A stretch of 64,000 bases of DNA. Origin: Actinomycetota bacterium. GTDB taxonomy: Bacteria; Actinomycetota; Actinomycetes; Nanopelagicales; Nanopelagicaceae. The DNA is taken from NCBI GenBank assembly GCA_009698615.1, contig WLPU01000001.1, forward strand, positions 146,075-210,074. The letters are read 5' to 3'. Every line of letters begins with the position of its first letter. The stretch's first letter is position 1. A program made the translations under genes and the position numbers. Shown here piece after piece: positions 53,326-62,549 of the stretch. The notes below the pieces were generated by a model, which did not search any database, was not told the DNA's origin, and saw only the letters and a list, made by a program, of their open reading frames with translations.

Positions 53326-54846
53326 ATGTCAATCTTTACTGCTCCTGTACTTAATTACTCTCTCCTTGCACCGATCCTGATTGTCTTAGCTGGCGCAGTT
53401 CTTGGCGTCATGATCGAGGCTTTCGCGTCGAAAGCGATTAGGCCTGTTGCACAATTAAGCCTCACTCTCGGCACTCTCATTCTCGCAATTGCTCAAGTGT
53501 GGCGCATACGCCACCAATCCTCACTTACTGCGGCGATGGGGTCTGTCGCTATCGATGGAGCAGCAATTTTGATGCAAGGTGCAGTCTTAGTTATTGCAAT
53601 ACTTGGCGTCTTGCTTATTGCTGATCAGGAGCAATTCACAGTTCTTGCAGCAGCCGTTCCTGGTTCCGAAGAAGAACGCGAATCCCTTGAGAGCGGCCAG
53701 AAGCTCACTGAAGTTTATCCACTAACACTTTTTGCAGTCGCAGGCATGTTAGTCTTCCCAGTTTCTAATGACTTAATCTCATTGTTCGTAGCGCTGGAAA
53801 TGCTTTCCTTGCCTCTTTATCTCATGGCGGGACTTTCACGCCGTCGCAGATTGCTCTCTCAAGAAGCAGCGCTGAAATACTTTCTACTGGGCGCATTTTC
53901 ATCAGCATTCTTTCTCTTTGGGGCTGCCTATCTCTATGGGTATTCCGGTTCAGTTTCATTGGCTGGAATCCGCGACTCGGTAGTGGGTGGGAGCGGTAAT
54001 GATGTCTTCTTTCTCATCGGCATAGCATTTCTTTCGATTGGACTTCTCTTTAAAGTGGGAGCAGTTCCATTCCATGCATGGACTCCGGATGTTTATCAAG
54101 GCGCACCAACGCCAGTAACTGCATTTATGGCAGCAGCGACAAAGGTGGCTGCTTTTGGTGCCATGTTAAGAATCTTCTACACAGCGTTTGCTAATGCATA
54201 TTGGGACTGGCGCCCACTCATGACCGTGATTGCAATCATCACTATGTTATTTGGCTCCTTTGTTGCAATTGCGCAAAGAGATATCAAACGCATGTTGGCG
54301 TATTCATCTATCGCTCACGCTGGCTTCCTATTAGCAGGTGTGATTGCACTCAATAAAGCAGGGTTAGATGCATCAATTTTCTACCTTTTCGCATACGGAA
54401 TTGCCACAGTCGGCGCCTTCGCAATCGTGACACTCGTACGAGATTCCACTGGTGAAGTAACGGATCTTAAGCGTTGGGCTGGCCTAGGAAAGCGCTCACC
54501 TTTCGCAGCATCACTTTTTGCAACATTCCTTCTAGCATTTGCTGGTATTCCACTGACAAGTGGATTCATTGGAAAGTTTTCAATCTTCTCTGCTGCATAT
54601 GAAAGTGGAAACAAGGCGATAGTTGTCGTCGGAGTACTTTCAAGTGCTATCGCGGCTTATTTCTATATTCGAGTCATCGTTTTAATGTTCTTTACAGATC
54701 CAGCCGATGACGGAACGAGCGTAGTTATTCCTTCAATGTTAACCCGGATCACAGTTATCGCCGCGTTTATCATCACAATCTTCCTGGGTGTATTTCCAGC
54801 ACCATTACTTAACTTCATTACCTCGCTCGCCTACTTCATACGCTGA
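53326..54846 (+). CDS. nuoN: NADH-quinone oxidoreductase subunit N
   Basis: 506 residues, third antiporter-like subunit. DLISLFVALEMLSLPLYLMAGL is near residue 150 and VPFHAWTPDVYQGAPTPVTAFMAAATKVAAFG near 255. Last complex I subunit of the operon. The TGA overlaps the ATG of the polyprenyl synthase by one base, joining tail synthesis for menaquinone to complex I expression. Confidence 0.96.
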   Translation: MSIFTAPVLNYSLLAPILIVLAGAVLGVMIEAFASKAIRPVAQLSLTLGTLILAIAQVWRIRHQSSLTAAMGSVAIDGAAILMQGAVLVIAILGVLLIADQEQFTVLAAAVPGSEEERESLESGQKLTEVYPLTLFAVAGMLVFPVSNDLISLFVALEMLSLPLYLMAGLSRRRRLLSQEAALKYFLLGAFSSAFFLFGAAYLYGYSGSVSLAGIRDSVVGGSGNDVFFLIGIAFLSIGLLFKVGAVPFHAWTPDVYQGAPTPVTAFMAAATKVAAFGAMLRIFYTAFANAYWDWRPLMTVIAIITMLFGSFVAIAQRDIKRMLAYSSIAHAGFLLAGVIALNKAGLDASIFYLFAYGIATVGAFAIVTLVRDSTGEVTDLKRWAGLGKRSPFAASLFATFLLAFAGIPLTSGFIGKFSIFSAAYESGNKAIVVVGVLSSAIAAYFYIRVIVLMFFTDPADDGTSVVIPSMLTRITVIAAFIITIFLGVFPAPLLNFITSLAYFIR

Positions 54847-55835
54847 TGTCTTCAATCGGCATACCCAGTGTTTCAGAGGAGCTAGAAAAGGATCTCACTT
54901 CTGGGATGGTCAGAGTAGAAGAGCTTCTTTATTCTCACATTCAGGGTAAGTACCCACTTGTTGCAGAGACTTCTCGACATTTAGTAGCAGCTGGCGGCAA
55001 GCGGCTTCGGCCATTATTAACTCTTATAACTTCACATTTAGGGGATCCAGGAAAATCTGGCATTGTTGAAGCGGCGGTTGTCTGCGAACTTACACACCTT
55101 GCAACGCTTTATCACGATGACGTCATGGATGAAGCACTCTTGCGTCGGGGCGTTGAGAGCGCAAATTCAAAATGGGGAAATTCAATTGCAATTTTGACTG
55201 GCGACTATCTTTTTGCAAAAGCATCAGACCTTTTGGCAGATTTAGGAACAGAAGCAGTTCGATTGCAAGCACGAACTTTCGAGCGATTAGTTATTGGCCA
55301 AATTATGGAAACCCAAGGACCAGAAGGTGGACAGGACCCGTTAGAGCACTACCTTCAAGTAGTTGCAGATAAGACTGGATCTCTCATTTCGACGAGCGCT
55401 AGGTACGGGGCGCTGTTATCGGGCGCACGATCTGAGATCGTTGAAACAGTCACCGCTTTTGGAGAACAGATTGGAGTTGCTTTTCAGCTCGCCGATGATG
55501 TTATAGATATTGCAAGTTCGTCCGAAGATTCTGGCAAGACTCCTGGAACAGATTTACGTGAAGGAGTGCCAACACTTGTGACACTTAATGTGTTGAAATC
55601 AAACAATCCAGCGGATAGGGATTTACAAGAACTCTTGCGTGGACCGATAGATTCAGAGGTAGTAGTGGCTCAAGTGCTCGAAGCCCTGCGGACACATCCA
55701 GCCCTGGATGACTCGCGTGCACAATTGCTTCAAGTAGCCCAGAAGGCTCGACTTGCTCTAGGACCCTTGCCAATTTGCGATGCAACCGCCGCGCTGTTCT
55801 CACTATGCGAAACCGTGATTGAGCGCTCTCACTAA
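54846..55835 (+). CDS. Polyprenyl diphosphate synthase (menaquinone side-chain type)
   Basis: 329 residues, all-helical trans-isoprenyl synthase. First Asp-rich motif is TLYHDDVMDEALLRRG near residue 98, the second FQLADDVIDIASSSEDSGKTPGTDLREG near 215. GGKRLRPLLTL is near 50. It makes the isoprenoid tail that MenA attaches. Bulky residues before the first motif suggest control of chain length, but I cannot tell hepta-, octa- or nonaprenyl from sequence alone. Translationally coupled to nuoN; likely end of the operon. Confidence 0.92.
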   Translation: MSSIGIPSVSEELEKDLTSGMVRVEELLYSHIQGKYPLVAETSRHLVAAGGKRLRPLLTLITSHLGDPGKSGIVEAAVVCELTHLATLYHDDVMDEALLRRGVESANSKWGNSIAILTGDYLFAKASDLLADLGTEAVRLQARTFERLVIGQIMETQGPEGGQDPLEHYLQVVADKTGSLISTSARYGALLSGARSEIVETVTAFGEQIGVAFQLADDVIDIASSSEDSGKTPGTDLREGVPTLVTLNVLKSNNPADRDLQELLRGPIDSEVVVAQVLEALRTHPALDDSRAQLLQVAQKARLALGPLPICDATAALFSLCETVIERSH

Positions 55836-55874
55836 AAAGTTCTAATTATGGAACGGCGAGCTTTCAGTTTGTAT

Positions 55875-55880
55875 TAGCCT
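55875..55880 (+). promoter_or_regulatory. Candidate -10 element for ppdK
   Basis: TAGCCT lies two bases before an in-frame ATG (55882) and 34 bases before the preferred ATG (55915). A start site about seven bases downstream would exclude the first ATG from the message, which supports the downstream start. Confidence 0.35.
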
Positions 55881-55914
55881 TATGGCAACAGCGTTGTTAC
55901 AAGAATGGACTGGT

Positions 55915-58617
55915 ATGTCTGAGCAGTTTATCCATCCCTTTACTTTCGGAGATCGCACACAATCAGATCTTCTTGGTGGCAAAGGTGCAAACCTTGCAGA
56001 GATGGTTCGAATTGGCTTACCAGTTCCTCCTGGATTTACTATTACAACGCATGCATGCAGAGAGTTCTTAGCAAGCGGAGTAGTACCCCCAAAACTCAAC
56101 GAAGAAATTAAGGCGTCCCTTAAAGCCTTAGAAAAGAGTGTCGAAAAGGAATTTGGTAATCCAAAGAAGCCTCTCTTGGTTTCTGTCCGATCTGGAGCAA
56201 AGTTTTCCATGCCTGGCATGATGGAAACCGTTCTTAACGTTGGCATGACTCCAGAGGTAGCAGAAAGTTTGGCTACACAAACTGGTAATCCACGCTTTGC
56301 CTGGGATTCGTATCGCCGCTTTATTGATATGTATGGTCGAATCGTTTGCGATGTTCCCCCTGAAGAGTTTCATAAAATTGAAAGTCGTGTGCTTGCAACG
56401 TTTTCGGTGGCGAGCATTCCTGAATTAGATGTTGCCGGATTGCGAGCGCTGGCAGATGGGTACATAAAAGCCACTGAAGCAATAACCGGAGTGTCTTTCC
56501 CCACCGATCCATATGACCACCTCACACGTTCGATTGAAGCGGTCTTTCATTCTTGGAATTCGGAGCGCGCTCAGCTTTATCGCCGCCGTGAACGCATTCC
56601 TTCAGATCTTGGCACTGCAGTCAATATTCAATCTATGGTTTTTGGAAATCTGAGTGATGATTCTGGAACAGGGGTTGCCTTTACTCGTGATCCTGCAACT
56701 GGGGAACCAGGCAGCTATGGAGATTACTTAGAGAGAGCACAAGGCGAAGATGTAGTTGCTGGTATTCGCAACACCATGTCCTTGGTCGAATTTGGCGAAA
56801 GAGCACCAAAAGTGCATGCTGAATTAGAACGGGTCATGAAATTACTCGAGGATCATTACAGAGATTTATGCGATATTGAATTCACGGTTGAAAAAGGCAA
56901 GCTCTGGATATTACAAACTCGCGTGGGTAAGCGCACTGCAGAGGCCGCATTCCGAATTGCAACGCAATTGGTTGATGAAGGCAAAATCTCTATGGATGAA
57001 GCGCTGGTGCGCACCTCTGGAGATCAGCTCGCCCAACTTATGTTTCCGCAATTTGACCTCACTGGTTCTGTCAAACCGATTGCTACAGGTATTCCAGCAT
57101 CACCCGGCGCAGCAGTGGGCGAAGTAGTCTTTGACTCTCGTCGCGCATTTGATTTAGCTAAGGGCGGGCGCAAAGTTATTTTGGTGCGCCGCGAAACAAG
57201 TCCGGATGATTTAGTGGGAATGGTTGCCTCTGAAGGAATCTTGACCAGTCGCGGCGGAAAAACATCACACGCAGCAGTTGTTGCTCGTGGCATGGGTAAG
57301 ACTGCCGTTTGTGGCACCGACAGCATTTCAGTAGATGAGCGAGCATCGCTCTTTACAGCAGGAAGTTTGACTGTTTATGAAGGTGAAACGATTTCTATCG
57401 ATGGCTCCACCGGAAATGTTTATCTAGGCGTTATCCCCGTTATTGCATCCCCAGTAACTTCTTATCTGGAAGGCCTACTTTCTGCCGCAAGTGAAGAAGC
57501 ATCGCCAGTTGTTAAGGCAGTGGACCGAATCTTGACTTATGCAGATGAAATCCGCACCTTAAATGTGCGCACTAATGCTGACACACCAGAGGATGCAATT
57601 CGTGCCCGCATACTTGGCGCCGAAGGTGTTGGACTTTGCCGCACCGAGCACATGTTCCTTGGACCACGTCGTTCCTATGTTGAACGCCTTGTATTAGCAG
57701 AAAATGATGAGATACAACGAGCCGTCATTGCAGAGATGGAACCTCTACAACGCGGCGACTTTGTTGGAATTATGATGGCGATGTCGGGCCTTCCCGTCAC
57801 CATTCGCCTACTTGATCCGCCGCTGCATGAATTTTTGCCGCCACTTGCGCCGATGTCTGCAGATATGGCAAGAGCTGAAGCACTCGGGGAAGAAGTTCCG
57901 ACCAGGGATGCAGCTATTTTTGCTGCGGTGAAACGCCTCCACGAAGCAAACCCTATGTTGGGATTGCGCGGAGTGCGCTTAGGTATTTTGATTCCCGAGC
58001 TTTACAAAATGCAAGTACGCGCATTGGTACACGCATACCTTGAAGTTAAGAAACTTGGACATGACCCCAAGCCGGAGGTAATGATTCCGCTCGTTGCAAC
58101 TCAGCGCGAACTGTTGTATTTGCGTGAGACTTTGGAAGATGAAATCAAAAGGACTTTTGTTGGTACTGGAAAGAGTTTGGATATTCCCATTGGAACCATG
58201 ATTGAGACGCCTCGCGCGGCAATTACTGCAGGACGTATGGGGCACTATGCAGACTTCTTCTCATTTGGAACTAACGACCTCACCCAACTTACGTGGGCAT
58301 TTAGCCGTGATGATGTTGAGTCGACATTCTTGCCGCGTTATCTAGATTTAGAGCTCTTACCGTTTAATCCTTTTGAATCACTAGATCAAGCAGGGGTGGG
58401 GATTCTTGTTCGTACCGCAACAGAACAAGCGCGGGCCCTACGACCTGATTTCAAATTAGGTATTTGCGGTGAACATGGCGGAGACCCACGCAGTATTCAC
58501 TTCTTCCACGAACTTGGACTTGATTACGTTTCGTGTTCGCCATTTCGTGTGCCAGTTGCCCGGTTAGAGGCAGGACGTGCCATGGTTCTAAAAAGCGCTA
58601 CCGGAAGTTCGGTTTGA
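55915..58617 (+). CDS. ppdK: Pyruvate, phosphate dikinase
   Basis: Interconverts pyruvate, ATP and phosphate with PEP, AMP and pyrophosphate. 900 residues. The N-terminal ATP-grasp is recognisable from DLLGGKGANLAEMVRIGLPVPPGF and SGAKFSMPGMMETVLNVG. The central phosphohistidine domain has LTSRGGKTSHAAVVARGMGKTAVCG. The C-terminal TIM barrel has GLCRTEHMFL, SFGTNDLTQLTWAFSRDD and the catalytic Cys in GICGEHGGDP. I prefer ATG 55915 because MSEQFIHPF aligns with the usual MSKYVYxF opening; ATG 55882 would add eleven atypical residues. Last 30 bases overlap the convergent rarD gene. Confidence 0.95.
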   Translation: MSEQFIHPFTFGDRTQSDLLGGKGANLAEMVRIGLPVPPGFTITTHACREFLASGVVPPKLNEEIKASLKALEKSVEKEFGNPKKPLLVSVRSGAKFSMPGMMETVLNVGMTPEVAESLATQTGNPRFAWDSYRRFIDMYGRIVCDVPPEEFHKIESRVLATFSVASIPELDVAGLRALADGYIKATEAITGVSFPTDPYDHLTRSIEAVFHSWNSERAQLYRRRERIPSDLGTAVNIQSMVFGNLSDDSGTGVAFTRDPATGEPGSYGDYLERAQGEDVVAGIRNTMSLVEFGERAPKVHAELERVMKLLEDHYRDLCDIEFTVEKGKLWILQTRVGKRTAEAAFRIATQLVDEGKISMDEALVRTSGDQLAQLMFPQFDLTGSVKPIATGIPASPGAAVGEVVFDSRRAFDLAKGGRKVILVRRETSPDDLVGMVASEGILTSRGGKTSHAAVVARGMGKTAVCGTDSISVDERASLFTAGSLTVYEGETISIDGSTGNVYLGVIPVIASPVTSYLEGLLSAASEEASPVVKAVDRILTYADEIRTLNVRTNADTPEDAIRARILGAEGVGLCRTEHMFLGPRRSYVERLVLAENDEIQRAVIAEMEPLQRGDFVGIMMAMSGLPVTIRLLDPPLHEFLPPLAPMSADMARAEALGEEVPTRDAAIFAAVKRLHEANPMLGLRGVRLGILIPELYKMQVRALVHAYLEVKKLGHDPKPEVMIPLVATQRELLYLRETLEDEIKRTFVGTGKSLDIPIGTMIETPRAAITAGRMGHYADFFSFGTNDLTQLTWAFSRDDVESTFLPRYLDLELLPFNPFESLDQAGVGILVRTATEQARALRPDFKLGICGEHGGDPRSIHFFHELGLDYVSCSPFRVPVARLEAGRAMVLKSATGSSV

Positions 58618-59484
58618 TTTAAGCAAATCTCCGCCAAGGAAGACAAGCGCTGCCCAAATAAATCCAAAACCAATAACACGTCCAAGTGGCATAGCTTCAT
58701 GGTTAATTAATGTGGCCACTAAGAACATGATCGTCGGCGTGATGTATTGCAAGAGCCCGCTTACGGTCAGAGGAAGACGAGTTGTGGCTCCGTTAAACCA
58801 GAGAAGTGGAACTATCGTGACCACCCCAGCACCCATAAGAAGAAGTGTGAATCTCAATTCTTGTCCAAATTGAGCACGACCCTGGGTTTCTAAATAGATC
58901 ATGAAGGACAAGCTCGGCACTAAGGCAATAAGTGTTTCTACTGAGAGAGTTTCAAGTGCCCCAAGATTGAGCACCTTCTTGATGAGGCTGTAGGAGCCCC
59001 AAGAGACTGAAATTGCAAGTGCAATCCAAGGAATGGATCCGAATTCAAATGTGAGTACCGCAACTCCGAAGACGGCTAGAAGCACAGCGGTCCATTGCAA
59101 TGGCCGCATACGTTCGCGGAATACGAAAACGCCAAAAGTTACACTGACGAGTGGGGTGATGAAATATCCGATAGAAGCTTCAAGGACTCGATTGACACTG
59201 ACTGCCCAAATATAGACAGTCCAATTGATTGTTAATAATCCAGATGTTAATGCAAGCAATGACAAAATGCGGGGCTGGCGAAAAAGCATAAACATGTGGC
59301 GAAGTTTCTTTCGTGTCGCCAAAAAAATGATGCAGAGTACAAGAGACCAGATTCCTCGGTTAGCAAGAATTTCGAAAGGGCTTGCTTTGCCTAAATAGTG
59401 CCAATAAATGGGCAAAAGACCCCATGTAATGTAAGCGGCAAGTCCAAAGAAAAGTCCAGTTGCTTTATGCTCAACTTTAGAAAT
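58588..59484 (-). CDS. rarD: RarD/EamA-family membrane transporter, 5' end irregular
   Basis: About 298 residues, ten helices, drug/metabolite-transporter superfamily. The conserved opening TGLFFGLAAYITWGLLPIYWHYL, then ASPFEILANRGIWSLVLC, matches RarD proteins. The second half has GLLQYITPTIMFL. The first canonical start in this frame is TTG 59415, which would delete the conserved first helix. Upstream in frame there are only ATT (59484) and CTG (59487) before a TGA at 59491-59493. A well-placed ATG (59518) behind AAGGGG is in another frame and stops at 59477. So the gene either uses a rare start or carries a one-base frameshift. I mark the ATT as the boundary. Substrate unknown. Confidence 0.75.
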   Translation of the reverse strand: MSKVEHKATGLFFGLAAYITWGLLPIYWHYLGKASPFEILANRGIWSLVLCIIFLATRKKLRHMFMLFRQPRILSLLALTSGLLTINWTVYIWAVSVNRVLEASIGYFITPLVSVTFGVFVFRERMRPLQWTAVLLAVFGVAVLTFEFGSIPWIALAISVSWGSYSLIKKVLNLGALETLSVETLIALVPSLSFMIYLETQGRAQFGQELRFTLLLMGAGVVTIVPLLWFNGATTRLPLTVSGLLQYITPTIMFLVATLINHEAMPLGRVIGFGFIWAALVFLGGDLLKSNRTSGSAF

Positions 59485-59683
59485 CAGAGATCACCGTCGT
59501 GGAACTATTCGATCTCATGTCCACCCCTTAATCTGCTTAAAAATTTCCGCAATGTGGAAGTTCTTCCAAGATTGCTGAGTTCTCGTCCAAAATCCCAACC
59601 GTGCGGTATAGGTGCAATCTTACATTATTAATTCATTTACATTTTCCGCTCTCAAGACTAAATTAACAGCGTAAATACGACCA
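59485..59683. other. Divergent intergenic region between rarD and the lyase gene
   Basis: About 200 bp to the first possible lyase start. It contains the out-of-frame ATG with ribosome site for rarD (59516-59529) and, toward the lyase, the promoter listed separately. The rest is AT-rich with no further gene recognised. Confidence 0.5.
59636..59664 (+). promoter_or_regulatory. Promoter of the lyase-MlrC-ADC operon
   Basis: TTTACA (59636-59641), a 17-bp spacer and TAAATT (59659-59664) give one of the best -35/-10 pairs in the window. The predicted start near 59671 leaves about 34 nt before ATG 59705. Confidence 0.6.
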
Positions 59684-59704
59684 GTGAAGCGATTGGATGG
59701 CGGC

Positions 59705-61051
59705 ATGAATTTACTTGATAGCCTCTATCGCGACTCAAAAATGGACAAGATCTGGTCTTTGGACTCGACAATTTCTTACTGGTTGAAAGTGGAATCTGAA
59801 TTAGCTGGAGCCCTCGCCGATGCACAAGTCATTTCGCGCAATGATGCCGAGGCCATTAGTAAAGCTTGTTCACAAGGCAATATTGACACTGCTCGCTTGA
59901 TTCGTGAAAGTGCGAATGTTGGCTATCCAATTGTTTCGCTGATTTCGATGGTCTGCGAATCCCTCAGTGCGGAACAGGCTGGAAAAGTACATTGGGGGGC
60001 AACAACACAAGACATTATGGATTCGGCGCTTGTGCTCCAAATTAGAGATTCACTCAAACATGTATTAGAACTTCAAGTGCAATTTGGGAATTGTCTATCG
60101 GATTTAGCACAAAAGCATGCGAGGACTGTTATGGCGGGACGAACGCACGGCAAACAAGCAACTCCGACAACATTGGGAGCCAAGTGTGCTGTGTTTCTAG
60201 ATCAACTTGTCGGCGACCGTAGGCGTTTATTGAATTCTTACAGCAGCATCAGCATTGTGTCGCTGCACGGTGCTGCAGGTACTTCGGCAGCCCTCTACCC
60301 GCATGGGGAGAGGGTAAGGGGAGCCTTGGCGGCACGATTGAATTTGGAGAATAAAACGATCCCGTGGCATGTAAACCGAAGCGCAGTAATTGAAGTTGGA
60401 GATGCGGTTTCTGCTTGCTTACAAACTCTTACTCGTCTTGCACGCGAGATCATAGATCTCTCTCGGACGGAGATTGCTGAAGTCAGCGAAGCAAGCTCTC
60501 AGTACAAAGGCGCATCATCAACAATGCCTCAAAAGGCTAACCCGATTGAATCTGAATCGATTATCGGGTTCGGAATAAGTGGATCAACCCACGTTCAGGC
60601 ACTTCATCGAGCAAGTGAAGCAGGGCATGAAAGATCTGCAGGGGAATGGCAGATTGAATGGAGAGTCCTGCCAGATGTTTTTACCTGTGTGGCAGCGGCT
60701 TTAACGCTGGCAATTTCAGCAACAAAGAACCTTCAAGTATTTCCAGATCAGATGGTCAAGAACTGTGCGCTTGATGGCGGTTTGTTATTGGCAGAAGCAG
60801 CGATGATGCACGTTGCGCCACGAATGGGTCGGGATCAAGCTCACAAATTGCTGTATGAAGTATGCAGGGATACTAGAAAACTTAACGAGAACTTTGAACG
60901 TTCACTTCGTGCACATCTTGGTGAGAAATTTGACGGCCTCTTTAAGGATTTTTCTTTCGATCCATCCAATCATGTGGGCGATGCTTCGCGAGTGGCACTC
61001 GAGGGCGTGCGAATTTGGTCTGTTTCAAAAGCAGATTCAAATCCGATTTAA
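59705..61051 (+). CDS. Fumarase/aspartase-superfamily lyase (PcaB-like)
   Basis: 448 residues. All three superfamily regions are intact: KVHWGATTQDIMDSA, the catalytic-His region MAGRTHGKQATPTTLG, and the signature loop KGASSTMPQKANPIESE with the catalytic Ser. The STMPQK form is closest to 3-carboxymuconate cycloisomerase (PcaB) rather than adenylosuccinate lyase. No protocatechuate-pathway gene is near, so another carboxylate substrate is likely, for example a C-N lyase on aspartyl or succinyl adducts. ATG 59705 is chosen, matching the family opening NLLDSLYRD; GTG 59684 is an in-frame alternative. It is followed after four bases by mlrC-like and ADC-like genes, forming a probable catabolic operon. 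Purine role judged unlikely. Confidence 0.82.
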   Translation: MNLLDSLYRDSKMDKIWSLDSTISYWLKVESELAGALADAQVISRNDAEAISKACSQGNIDTARLIRESANVGYPIVSLISMVCESLSAEQAGKVHWGATTQDIMDSALVLQIRDSLKHVLELQVQFGNCLSDLAQKHARTVMAGRTHGKQATPTTLGAKCAVFLDQLVGDRRRLLNSYSSISIVSLHGAAGTSAALYPHGERVRGALAARLNLENKTIPWHVNRSAVIEVGDAVSACLQTLTRLAREIIDLSRTEIAEVSEASSQYKGASSTMPQKANPIESESIIGFGISGSTHVQALHRASEAGHERSAGEWQIEWRVLPDVFTCVAAALTLAISATKNLQVFPDQMVKNCALDGGLLLAEAAMMHVAPRMGRDQAHKLLYEVCRDTRKLNENFERSLRAHLGEKFDGLFKDFSFDPSNHVGDASRVALEGVRIWSVSKADSNPI

Positions 61052-61055
61052 ATAC

Positions 61056-62549
61056 ATGAGAGTAATTATCGCTGAACTTAAGCAAGAATCAAATACCTTC
61101 GCACCCCTGACAACTGTCGAGGATTTCAATGGATTTCATTTACTCTATGGTCACGATGTAATTGAGAAGCTCCAGGGCACAAACAGCGAGATTGCTGGAT
61201 TCCTTAATGTCTTAAAAGCTAAGGGTCATGAAGCAATACCGATGATGGCCGCCTTTGCAGTTTCCGGTGGCCCACTCACTGCAGAGGCATACAAGTTTTT
61301 AACCGAGCGTCTATATTCTGGGATTCGATCTGCCGGGAAAATTGATGGAGTTCTTTTGGCACTGCACGGCGCAATGGTTAGCGTCGGCGAATCCGATGCT
61401 GATGGAGCAATTATTGAAAAGGTGAGAGAAATTGTTGGCTCAGATGTACCCATCATGGTGACAATGGACCTACACGCAAATATCACAAAAAAGAAGATCA
61501 AGAATGCAACGACCATTTCAGGTTTTCGCACCTGCCCGCATATTGATCTGATTGAAACCGGTGAACGTGCGGCTCGAATGCTTTGTGGAATTCTTGAAGG
61601 AACCTCCAACCCGACAATGGCCTGGCAAAAAGTTCCAATGGTGACACCGGCATGCAAGCAAATTGATTTCAAACCAGGTTCCTATCGAGATTTGTTACAA
61701 GAAACAATTTCGTTGGATTTGCGGGGAGCCATCGATAGTTCTGCCTTTACGGTTCAGCCCTGGCTAGATATTCCAGAATTGGGTTACGGAGCGATTGTTA
61801 TCACCGAAAATAATCTTTCACTTGCAAAAGAACTCACAAGCCAATTGGCTCAGAAGATGTGGGAACTGCGCAGCGATCTTATAGATATCTCTCTTTTGAC
61901 GCCTTCTCAAGCAATTGAGATTGCACTTAAGAAGAGTTCGGGCCCAGTGGTAATGAGTGATTTGGCTGATGGAACTGGTGCCGGCTCACCGGGGGATAGT
62001 TCTGCAGTTCTTGCTGCCCTCGTTGCAGCTAAGCCAAATAAGAGATGCTTAGTAAGTGTGTGTGATCCAGAAGTCGCTCTTTTGGCGGCTTCAGTTGGAG
62101 TTGGTGCTGAGATCTCTACATCAATCGGGGCTAAAAGGAGTTTTGAATTCTGTACCCCTACGCAAATTACCGCCACAGTCATTCGAAGCGGTGTTGAGCA
62201 TTTTAGATTCACCCAAAAAGGTTACAACGGCATGAGAGTTGAAATGGGTCTCTGCGCAGTTCTTGAAATAGGCGAAATACGAGTTCTGGTTACATCACTT
62301 CCTGCCTTCACAACTGATCCAGAGTTCTACCGTTGCGTTGGACTCGAACCAAGCACGGCACAAATTGTCGTAGTTAAATCTCATGCTCAATTCCAAGATA
62401 GTTATGATGCGATAGCAAGTGAGATCATTTTCCTCGATACGCCAGGAATGAGTTCGGATAATGTGGCAGAACTTCCCTTTACAAAAATAGATCGGCCTCT
62501 CTATCCGTGGGACCTGGACCTAGTCTTTGATGCTCGGGTGGCGCTATGA
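61056..62549 (+). CDS. M81-family metallopeptidase (MlrC-like)
   Basis: 497 residues. N-terminal domain begins RVIIAELKQESNTFAP. LALHGAMVSVGESDADG is near 103. The metal motif is MDLHANIT (Asp138, His140) with PHIDLIETGERA (His162); this Asp-x-His then 22-residue spacing agrees with the zinc ligands I recall for Sphingomonas MlrC. The C-terminal domain has SDLADGTGAGSPGDSSAVL. MlrC opens microcystin-derived peptides, but the family is broad and most members have unknown substrates. The ATG at 61056 follows the lyase stop by four bases; the longer frame upstream is inside the lyase. The stop overlaps the next gene by four bases. Confidence 0.88.
   Translation: MRVIIAELKQESNTFAPLTTVEDFNGFHLLYGHDVIEKLQGTNSEIAGFLNVLKAKGHEAIPMMAAFAVSGGPLTAEAYKFLTERLYSGIRSAGKIDGVLLALHGAMVSVGESDADGAIIEKVREIVGSDVPIMVTMDLHANITKKKIKNATTISGFRTCPHIDLIETGERAARMLCGILEGTSNPTMAWQKVPMVTPACKQIDFKPGSYRDLLQETISLDLRGAIDSSAFTVQPWLDIPELGYGAIVITENNLSLAKELTSQLAQKMWELRSDLIDISLLTPSQAIEIALKKSSGPVVMSDLADGTGAGSPGDSSAVLAALVAAKPNKRCLVSVCDPEVALLAASVGVGAEISTSIGAKRSFEFCTPTQITATVIRSGVEHFRFTQKGYNGMRVEMGLCAVLEIGEIRVLVTSLPAFTTDPEFYRCVGLEPSTAQIVVVKSHAQFQDSYDAIASEIIFLDTPGMSSDNVAELPFTKIDRPLYPWDLDLVFDARVAL

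Noticed and set aside
60813..61055. Longer start for the M81 gene inside the lyase
   Set aside because: The upstream 81 codons are a shadow of the lyase gene; ATG 61056 begins the conserved RVIIAELKQESNTF.
61056..62549. Naming the M81 gene mlrC and calling this a microcystin-degradation operon
   Set aside because: mlrA, mlrB and mlrD are not in the window, and the M81 family is widespread in organisms that do not degrade microcystin.
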